6,726 nucleotides of DNA from Chlamydiia bacterium (lineage in GTDB: Bacteria > Chlamydiota > Chlamydiia > Chlamydiales > SM23-39), in contig JACQAR010000019.1 in the NCBI GenBank assembly GCA_016194825.1, positions 1-6,726 of the forward strand, read 5' to 3'. Below the pieces are notes generated by a model, which saw nothing but the letters and a program-made list of their open reading frames with translations, made no database searches and had not been told where the DNA came from. Made by a program: the position numbers and the translations under genes. Below are positions 1 to 4,453 of the stretch, one piece after another (positions within the stretch are counted from its first letter, which is position 1; the number at the start of each line of letters is the position of its first letter).

Positions 1-95
1 CGTTTGATCCGAAACTGCAAGCAGTTTCTAAAAATCATCAAAAAAAATCTCCGATTTTTTCAAACAAAGCAGGTTATGCAAGAGGTCTAATAACG
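1..95. repeat. Palindromic intergenic repeat, partial at window edge
   Basis: No gene is supported here. Positions 11-18 (GAAACTGC) and 21-28 (GCAGTTTC) form a perfect 8-bp inverted repeat with a 2-nt gap. Positions 42-49 and 53-60 form an A/T-rich 8-bp hairpin around TCC. Blocks at 31-39 (AAAATCATC), 53-59 (GATTTTT), 65-72 (CAAAGCAG) and 77-81 (TGCAA) recur in the same order on the minus strand of the palindromic block at 1932-1968. This makes the stretch a likely diverged copy of the same repeat family, cut off by the window start. The T-run hairpin could also end a transcript entering from the left. The remaining 96-129 shows nothing recognisable. Confidence 0.5.
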
Positions 96-129
96 TTCGG
101 ACTGTGGTATCGATCTCTGCGGTGATTCC

Positions 130-1167
130 TTATTCAGACATTTTTGCCAGTTTAGCAATGGGCTCCGGCTCAGGTAGGGGCTGCGTCAGATTGCCCGACT
201 CTTTCAGCTTGCGCGCCGTCACAAGAACGCGCGACTCGAGAGAAGCCAGACTCTGATTATAGGCCTCGACTGCGCTATTGAGGTTCTTCCCCGTTTTGAT
301 CCAGTATTCGGTGAGTGTTCCGATCCGCTCGTAGAGCTCCTGACCTAATCGCGCAATTTCCCGCGTGCTCTTTGTGAGTGCTTCTTGCTTCCAACTGAAG
401 GCCACAGCGCGCAAGATGGCGATGAGCGTCGTGGGAGTAGCTACGACAATATTTTGATCCGCTCCCACTTCGATCAAGGAAGGATCAGACTGCAAAGCAG
501 CACTAAAAAAGGCTTCGGCTGGCAAAAAGAGGATCACATATTCGGGAGAAGGGCTGAGCTGTTTCCAGTACTCTTTGATCGAGAGATCTTTGATGTGTTT
601 GCGCACAGAGGCAGCATGCTCTTCGAGTTTTTTCTTACGGAACAGCTCATCTGTGCTCTCTGTAGCATCCAGGTAGGCATTGAGAGGCGTTTTGGCATCG
701 ATGGCAATGCATCTTTCGCCAGGGAGCTTGATGACGAGATCGGGCCGCAACAGGCGACCTTCCGACTCAAAGCTCTTCTGCTCATAAAAATCGCACTGAT
801 TCAGAAGCCCCGCCAACTCAACGACACGACGCAAGTGGACCTGACCCCAAGAGCCTCGGATCTGCGGAGAACGGAGCGCCTGCACAAGCTGATGAGTCTC
901 TTTGCGAAGCAATTGCTCGGTCTCAATCATCGTCTCGAGCTGCTTAGAGAGGGAAGCATAGGCATGGACACGGCTTTTTTCAAGCTCTCGTTGCTGCTGA
1001 TCGAGCTTTTGCACAGTCGCCTGGATCGGCTCGAGCGTGGCCTTGGCCAGATCGGCAAAGGAATTTTGCGACAGCCCTTTGAAGGCTTGTACCATCTTTT
1101 GGAAGAAAAGCCAAAGCGCAAGAAAACCAACAAGCAGGACAAAAAGGGCTAAAAGCAAAAGAGCCAT
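130..1167 (-). CDS. rmuC: RmuC/YigN family protein (putative DNA recombination nuclease)
   Basis: The 345-residue protein begins with one hydrophobic helix (about residues 2-22), a probable membrane anchor. A charged, Gln/Glu-rich stretch (about 45-95) is likely coiled coil. The RmuC domain follows, with the family hallmark GSWGQVHLRRVVELAGL (105-121), then RPD (141-143) and DAK (157-159), which fit a PD-(D/E)XK nuclease-type core. RmuC proteins are linked to limiting recombination at inverted repeats in E. coli, but the biochemical activity is poorly defined. At 345 residues it is shorter than E. coli RmuC (about 475), mainly in the coiled coil and C-terminus. The start at 1167 is the only one that keeps the full membrane helix, but no Shine-Dalgarno sequence precedes it. 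It is divergent from the YhhQ gene with a 37-bp gap. A C. trachomatis homologue lies next to pssA and nrdA, from memory. Confidence 0.9.
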   Translation of the reverse strand: MALLLLALFVLLVGFLALWLFFQKMVQAFKGLSQNSFADLAKATLEPIQATVQKLDQQQRELEKSRVHAYASLSKQLETMIETEQLLRKETHQLVQALRSPQIRGSWGQVHLRRVVELAGLLNQCDFYEQKSFESEGRLLRPDLVIKLPGERCIAIDAKTPLNAYLDATESTDELFRKKKLEEHAASVRKHIKDLSIKEYWKQLSPSPEYVILFLPAEAFFSAALQSDPSLIEVGADQNIVVATPTTLIAILRAVAFSWKQEALTKSTREIARLGQELYERIGTLTEYWIKTGKNLNSAVEAYNQSLASLESRVLVTARKLKESGNLTQPLPEPEPIAKLAKMSE

Positions 1168-1173
1168 GTGTGT

Positions 1174-1179
1174 TATAAT
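1174..1179 (+). promoter_or_regulatory. Candidate -10 box for the YhhQ-family gene
   Basis: A perfect TATAAT lies 25 bp before the transporter ATG, which would give a leader of about 20 nt containing the AGAGG ribosome site at 1195-1199. No good -35 hexamer sits 16-18 bp upstream, where the DNA is inside the 5' end of rmuC. The box overlaps the candidate rmuC -10 on the other strand, so the two genes may compete for polymerase. Confidence 0.45.
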
Positions 1180-1203
1180 AGGCTCTTTTCAAAAAGAGGC
1201 CAA
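1175..1203 (-). promoter_or_regulatory. Candidate rmuC promoter
   Basis: On the minus strand TTGGCC (1198-1203) and TATTAT (1175-1180) are separated by 17 bp. They match the sigma70-type consensus at 4/6 and 5/6 positions. The expected start point would fall around 1168, right at the rmuC ATG, implying a leaderless or nearly leaderless transcript. This agrees with the missing Shine-Dalgarno sequence. It is a motif match only. Confidence 0.4.
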
Positions 1204-1204
1204 T

Positions 1205-1897
1205 ATGAATTTCTCCGATCGGCTCTACGTAACATTTGTGTGCATCTTTTGCACGGTGCTCATCCTCACCAATGTCGTTGGGACTAAGCTGATCCCTGCC
1301 CCCTTTTTTCCTCACATGCCTCTGTGTGCAGCTATTTTAGTCTACCCTCTGACGTTTCTGTTGTGCGACATTGTCTCAGAAATTTGGGGTGAAGAGCGGA
1401 CGCATTGGATGGTGCGCCTCGGTTTTTTCATGAGCCTCATCATGCTCGGCATTTCGCAGGCCGTTCTCTACTTGCCAGCCCACAGCGCCTGGGCCCATTC
1501 GGGACATATCTTTGGCTACCAGACAGTGGCGGAATACCAGAAGGCTTTTGAGTCAGTGTTCAAGATCGGCCCAGTGATGGTAGGAGCCTCGCTCACCGCC
1601 TATCTCAGCTCTCAGTGGACCTCCATCCGGATTTTCCACATTCTGAAGAAAATCACCTCCGAGCGACATCTATGGCTGAGAAATAATCTATCCACCATCA
1701 TTTCTCAAGGCATTGATACCTTGATCATCAACTCGATTTTGTTGTTCTACGGGTTCCATCTCGACCTGAAGCTCGGCTTTCAGATCCTGGGGTCGGTCTA
1801 TCTATATAAGATCGCATTCGCCCTTCTTGATACTCCCTTGTGCTATGTAGGCGTAAAGCTCGTACGGCAAGCCTTAGCAAAACGAGCTACGGCCTAA
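1205..1897 (+). CDS. yhhQ: Queuosine precursor transporter (YhhQ/VUT family)
   Basis: The 230-residue integral membrane protein has about six hydrophobic segments. Family features include the N-terminal segment ending TNVVGTKLI (about residues 22-30), the intramembrane stretch LVYPLTFLLCDIVSEIWGEE (about 45-64) and a later segment with SQGIDTLIINSILL. YhhQ proteins import queuine or preQ precursors used by tRNA-guanine transglycosylase to modify tRNA wobble G34. Chlamydia trachomatis is known to salvage queuine with a YhhQ homologue. The start at 1205 is chosen because AGAGG lies 5 nt upstream and the protein then begins just before the first membrane helix; the open frame runs further upstream but that part overlaps rmuC. 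It is convergent with the ATPase gene across a palindromic block. Substrate (queuine, preQ0 or preQ1) cannot be told from sequence alone. Confidence 0.88.
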   Translation: MNFSDRLYVTFVCIFCTVLILTNVVGTKLIPAPFFPHMPLCAAILVYPLTFLLCDIVSEIWGEERTHWMVRLGFFMSLIMLGISQAVLYLPAHSAWAHSGHIFGYQTVAEYQKAFESVFKIGPVMVGASLTAYLSSQWTSIRIFHILKKITSERHLWLRNNLSTIISQGIDTLIINSILLFYGFHLDLKLGFQILGSVYLYKIAFALLDTPLCYVGVKLVRQALAKRATA

Positions 1898-1922
1898 TCG
1901 ATGCGTAAACATCTCGAAGTGT

Positions 1923-2169
1923 TCGAGGCAGTTGCAAAACTGCTTTGCCCGGAAAAATCGATGATTTTGAGGCCAGTGCCGAGTGGGCAGCGCAGCTGCC
2001 ACGGTTCATTTGACGAGGCTCGCTTTGCGGCGCAAATTCGATGATCGCAAAGCCGATTTTGTTTTTGGCAAGTCGACATAACCTATTGGGCCTTAGGCGA
2101 CTTGCAAAAAATAGAATCGGCGCAGCGAGCGCGGATTTGCGCCCAAATGGACTTTTGCAATTACCTCGA
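1923..2169. repeat. MITE-like palindromic element with terminal inverted repeats
   Basis: This fills most of the 278-bp gap between two convergent genes and has no credible ORF. The ends pair: TCGAGGCAGTTGCAAAA (1923-1939) against TTTTGCAATTACCTCGA (2153-2169), 15 Watson-Crick pairs, one wobble and one mismatch. Nested inside in the correct order are CATTTG/CAAATG (2007-2012 with 2144-2149), a 9-bp pair (2029-2037 with 2135-2143) and a 23-nt arm pair (2053-2075 with 2098-2120). Local hairpins also occur: 1928-1943 with a GCAA loop, 1954-1968, and one centred at about 1996. The whole block can therefore fold back on itself. A separate hairpin, CTCGAA/TTCGAG (1913-1927), abuts the left end. I see no clear target-site duplication. 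A non-autonomous mobile element or a palindromic repeat family are both possible; copy number is unknown. Confidence 0.55.
2053..2120. terminator. Long stem-loop, possible bidirectional terminator
   Basis: Arms 2053-2075 and 2098-2120 are 23 nt each: 20 Watson-Crick pairs, two G-T wobbles and one mismatch, around a 22-nt loop. Each arm contains a run of at least five T or A residues. It lies between the 3' ends of the convergent transporter and ATPase genes, so it could end both transcripts. The loop is longer and the U-run is not in the classic position, so this is a functional guess about part of the larger palindromic element. Confidence 0.35.
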
Positions 2170-2175
2170 GGATCT

Positions 2176-3330
2176 CTACTCTTCTGGCAACCGAGCATGC
2201 GGATGGATTTGGAGTAAATACTCCTCGATGGGACAACACAAGATGCCCTTTTCCTTATACTTATGCTTGCCACGATAGAGCAAAATGGGCGTTACCTCAG
2301 GATAATCTTCTCGGAACGCCTCTAACCCATGTAAATCTGCTGGGTGCACCACGGCTCCATTTTTCACCTCGAGCGCTACAAAGGTCTGAGCACTGGAGAC
2401 AATAAAATCCACTTCCAGCTTAGATGTTGTTCTCCAGAATGCCAACTCTACCGAATCTATTTGCGCCTGCGCCCATCCTTTTAAATGTTGAGCTACCAAT
2501 CCTTCTACACAGCCCCCTTCTAGTTCCTCTGGAACATCAAACCGCGTTTGTGGCCGAAGAGAAGCAAAAACGCCCGCATCAAAATAATAGAACTTTGCAT
2601 GTTCGGACAAGGCTCTTTTGGCTTTTCTCCGAAACACTTCCAAACGAAATGAGAGAAGCAAATCCTCTAAAATCAACAGAAACGCATCGACTGTCTTGCG
2701 AGCCACATGACATTCTCTTGCAATATTCGAAGCGTTTAAAACCCCCGCATGAGAAAAGCTCATTGTCTCTAAAAAACGAGCGAAATCGCCCACATTGCGT
2801 ACAATCCCTTCAGCCTGCACTTCCTCTTTCAAATATAGACCGGCGTAGGCACGCAATACTTCTTTTGGAGAAGAAGAGTCGAGCACAATGGGAAGCATCC
2901 CAAGCCGTAAATTCTCTTCTAAATGAAACGAAGCACCCAGTTCTTGCGCAAAAAAAGGAGGCATGTGCCTGACAAAAGCCCTCCCTCCTAAGAGATTCAC
3001 CCCTTGTTGTTTCAATTTCCGAGCGCTCGAGCCTGTCAGAACAAACTGTAATCCCCTTTTTTCCTCAATGAGCCCGTGCACGACATTAAGCAACTCCGGC
3101 ACCTTTTGCACTTCATCGATGACTACCGTCTTGCGCGCAGCCTCTTGAGCTAGCAAAGATTGCAGTTTTTCAGGGGCTGCGGAAAACATCCGAAATGTTT
3201 CGGGATCATTCAGATCAACCCAGTAAGCTGCGGGATAATTCTCCTGAAGCCAGGTCGTCTTCCCAGTTCCACGAGGCCCAAAGAGGAAATAGCTTTCCCC
3301 CTTGGGGGGGATAAAAAACCTTTTCAGCAT
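2176..3330 (-). CDS. AAA_14/DUF4143-family ATPase
   Basis: The 384-residue protein begins with an AAA_14-type ATPase domain. Walker A is GPRGTGKT (18-25), Walker B is TVVIDE (68-73), a sensor-1-like stretch is VLTGSSARKL (97-106), and GGRA at 115-118 may supply an arginine. The middle (about 190-270) probably contains a winged-helix region. The C-terminus is the DUF4143 domain, with EVD (306-308) and ALEVK (319-323), resembling a PD-(D/E)XK nuclease-like core. These proteins are abundant and patchily distributed in bacteria and archaea, and their cellular role is not established; proposals include DNA-binding or toxin-like roles. AGG lies 7 nt before the ATG. The gene appears intact. It lies between a palindromic element and pssA, separating genes that neighbour each other in Chlamydia, which suggests acquisition by transfer. 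Confidence 0.88.
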   Translation of the reverse strand: MLKRFFIPPKGESYFLFGPRGTGKTTWLQENYPAAYWVDLNDPETFRMFSAAPEKLQSLLAQEAARKTVVIDEVQKVPELLNVVHGLIEEKRGLQFVLTGSSARKLKQQGVNLLGGRAFVRHMPPFFAQELGASFHLEENLRLGMLPIVLDSSSPKEVLRAYAGLYLKEEVQAEGIVRNVGDFARFLETMSFSHAGVLNASNIARECHVARKTVDAFLLILEDLLLSFRLEVFRRKAKRALSEHAKFYYFDAGVFASLRPQTRFDVPEELEGGCVEGLVAQHLKGWAQAQIDSVELAFWRTTSKLEVDFIVSSAQTFVALEVKNGAVVHPADLHGLEAFREDYPEVTPILLYRGKHKYKEKGILCCPIEEYLLQIHPHARLPEE

Positions 3331-3331
3331 C

Positions 3332-3382
3332 TTGCTACCTATTATGCAAAATTTAGTCCAAAAATGGCAACTATGGTAGCAA
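3332..3382 (-). promoter_or_regulatory. Candidate promoter and spaced inverted-repeat operator of the ATPase gene
   Basis: TTGCTACC (3332-3339) and GGTAGCAA (3375-3382) are perfect 8-bp inverted half-sites 35 bp apart, directly upstream of the ATPase start. Between them, on the minus strand, are TTGCCA (3365-3370) and CATAAT (3341-3346) with an 18-bp spacer, a plausible sigma70-type promoter. One half-site overlaps the ribosome site and expected start point and the other sits just upstream of the -35. The layout would suit autoregulation or a looping repressor. Binding by the ATPase itself is a guess. Confidence 0.4.
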
Positions 3383-3410
3383 AAACTGCAACATATTGAA
3401 TATAAACGGG

Positions 3411-4250
3411 TTAATCCTTCTCGTCATCAGGCTCAGGCTCGAAGTCTTCGAGCGTCTTGGACTTTTTGCCCGCGATCATCCGGATGATCGAGAGGATCAA
3501 TCCTACTAAGATATAGCCCCAGGCAGCCAGAGCTAAAATCAGGGCAAAGAAATAGAGAATGCCATACAAAAAGAACACCGCTGTCACAACCGTCAAAAAT
3601 GCCAAATGGAAGGACGGGATCCGCAAGTGGAGCATTTTGAGGCTCGGGAACTTCAGTCTACATACCATCAGATAGCCAAGAAACATCATGACGCAGCTCA
3701 AAAAAATCGCCCGATGGTTCGGTTCCAGCTCGATCCAGGGCTTGACCAGGGGGGCCAACCAGAATAGATTCGCTGATACCGCAGCTGCGGCCGCTGCGGG
3801 AATGGGAAGACCGGTGAAATGCTTTTTCTCCGCCGCCTCCAGCTGAGCATTTCCCTTAGCCGCCACCGCCTTCACGTTGAAGCGGACTAGGCGCAATACT
3901 CCGCAAAGAGCATAGATCATGGCCCCTGTTGCAGCAAAAAAGGAAAGAAAGGTGCTCTGTTGCAAAGAGAGGGTTTTGAGGAGCAACACAGAGGGTGCCA
4001 CTCCGAAGCTGACTGCATCAGCCAGTGTGTCAAAGACAAACCCAAATTCGCTCTCCGCCCGAATCGCCCGAGCCAGAGCGCCATCCACAAAGTCGGCTAT
4101 CGCCGCTAAGAGCAATAAAAAAGCGGACGTCTGGACCATTTCATAGTCGCCTGAGCCAGGTTCTACCATGTTGACTTTAAAAATCACGAATAGCCCGCAA
4201 GCCAGACCAAAAGCAGTGACGATATTGGGGACGAGATAGACTCTCTTCAT
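3411..4250 (-). CDS. pssA: CDP-diacylglycerol-serine O-phosphatidyltransferase
   Basis: This 279-residue membrane enzyme transfers a phosphatidyl group from CDP-diacylglycerol to L-serine, giving phosphatidylserine, the precursor of phosphatidylethanolamine. It carries the complete CDP-alcohol phosphatidyltransferase signature D53-x2-D56-G57-x2-A60-R61-x8-G70-x3-D74-x3-D78; the aspartates bind the metal and catalyse. The opening YLVPNIVTAFGLACGL is typical of the PssA type II (Bacillus-like) branch. Several further hydrophobic segments follow, with one long pair near residues 215-265, and the protein ends in an acidic tail (about 265-279). The assignment to serine rather than another alcohol rests on the N-terminal motif and the position beside nrdA, as in C. 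trachomatis. The start at 4250 gives a normal N-terminus but only a weak ribosome site (GGCAAG). It is divergent from nrdA. Confidence 0.9.
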   Translation of the reverse strand: MKRVYLVPNIVTAFGLACGLFVIFKVNMVEPGSGDYEMVQTSAFLLLLAAIADFVDGALARAIRAESEFGFVFDTLADAVSFGVAPSVLLLKTLSLQQSTFLSFFAATGAMIYALCGVLRLVRFNVKAVAAKGNAQLEAAEKKHFTGLPIPAAAAAAVSANLFWLAPLVKPWIELEPNHRAIFLSCVMMFLGYLMVCRLKFPSLKMLHLRIPSFHLAFLTVVTAVFFLYGILYFFALILALAAWGYILVGLILSIIRMIAGKKSKTLEDFEPEPDDEKD

Positions 4251-4297
4251 ACTTGCCAGTTTATCACAAATCAGATATTTTTATGCTTCCATCTCGC

Positions 4298-4351
4298 TTA
4301 GTTTCAGCGAACAAAAACTGCTTCGCATTTTTCCTAGACGCAAAAAACTAA
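4298..4351. repeat. Nested palindrome upstream of nrdA
   Basis: TTAGTTT (4298-4304) pairs with AAACTAA (4345-4351). Inside it GCGAA (4307-4311) pairs with TTCGC (4322-4326). The segment AAAACTGCTTCGC (4314-4326) matches 1936-1948 in the palindromic element at 12 of 13 bases, so this may be a remnant of the same repeat family. It lies just upstream of the NrdR boxes. The stems are short and the similarity is brief. Confidence 0.35.
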
Positions 4352-4352
4352 A

Positions 4353-4368
4353 CTACCATATATAGTGT
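4353..4368 (+). promoter_or_regulatory. NrdR box 1
   Basis: CTACCATATATAGTGT matches the published NrdR consensus (acaCwATATATwGtgt) throughout the core except one W position; positions 6-16 agree fully. NrdR is an ATP-cone repressor of ribonucleotide reductase genes that responds to dATP/ATP balance, and Chlamydia encodes one. The box lies about 90 bp before nrdA and contains the best -10 candidate, so bound repressor would block transcription. Confidence 0.7.
4361..4366 (+). promoter_or_regulatory. Candidate nrdA -10 box
   Basis: TATAGT matches the sigma70-type -10 consensus at 5/6 positions and lies inside NrdR box 1. No convincing -35 is seen 16-18 bp upstream; an A/T-rich stretch (4327-4352) is there instead. 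An alternative is TTGCCA (4253-4258), 17 bp before TATTTT (4276-4281), which would give a leader of about 170 nt. Confidence 0.4.
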
Positions 4369-4385
4369 GTATGCCGCGACGACAC

Positions 4386-4401
4386 CTACAAGATGTTGTA
4401 G
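4386..4401 (+). promoter_or_regulatory. NrdR box 2
   Basis: CTACAAGATGTTGTAG is a 6-bp palindrome around GATG and agrees with the NrdR consensus at about 10 of 16 positions, including the flanking C-A-A and T-T-G. Its start is 33 bp from that of box 1, about three helical turns. NrdR sites commonly occur as such pairs, so the spacing supports the assignment although this copy is weaker. It would lie in the nrdA 5' leader. Confidence 0.6.
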
Positions 4402-4420
4402 AGCGGTCCGAATCAACAGC

Positions 4421-4442
4421 CCAATAGATGACCAATAGATGA
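4421..4442 (+). repeat. 11-bp perfect tandem duplication before nrdA
   Basis: CCAATAGATGA occurs twice with no gap, ending 11 bp before the nrdA ATG. The second copy contains the alternative in-frame ATG at 4439, and a TAG directly precedes it in frame. It may be a simple slippage duplication or may influence translation initiation; no known motif is recognised. Confidence 0.6.
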
Positions 4443-4453
4443 TAGGTTCCCCT

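Noticed and set aside
385..1152. 255-codon open frame on the plus strand
   Set aside because: It lies antisense within rmuC, which has clear family motifs; the plus-strand translation has no recognisable domain.
1181..1201. Hairpin that could hide the transporter ribosome site (GGCTCTTT with AAAGAGGCC)
   Set aside because: Its left arm lies upstream of the start point expected from TATAAT at 1174-1179, so it would mostly not be transcribed, and the stem has a bulge.
1898..2175. CRISPR array or tRNA gene in the repeat-rich gap
   Set aside because: No regularly spaced direct repeats and no cloverleaf or T-loop motif; the structure is inverted, not direct.
1887..2273. 128-codon minus-strand frame over the palindromic block
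   Set aside because: It runs through inverted repeats and overlaps the ATPase 3' end; no domain or ribosome site.
2424..2972. 182-codon open frame on the plus strand
   Set aside because: Antisense shadow of the ATPase gene, with no ribosome site or domain.
3393..3403. ATATTGAATAT palindrome after pssA as a terminator
   Set aside because: It is only 5 bp per arm, all A/T, with a 1-nt centre; too weak to call.
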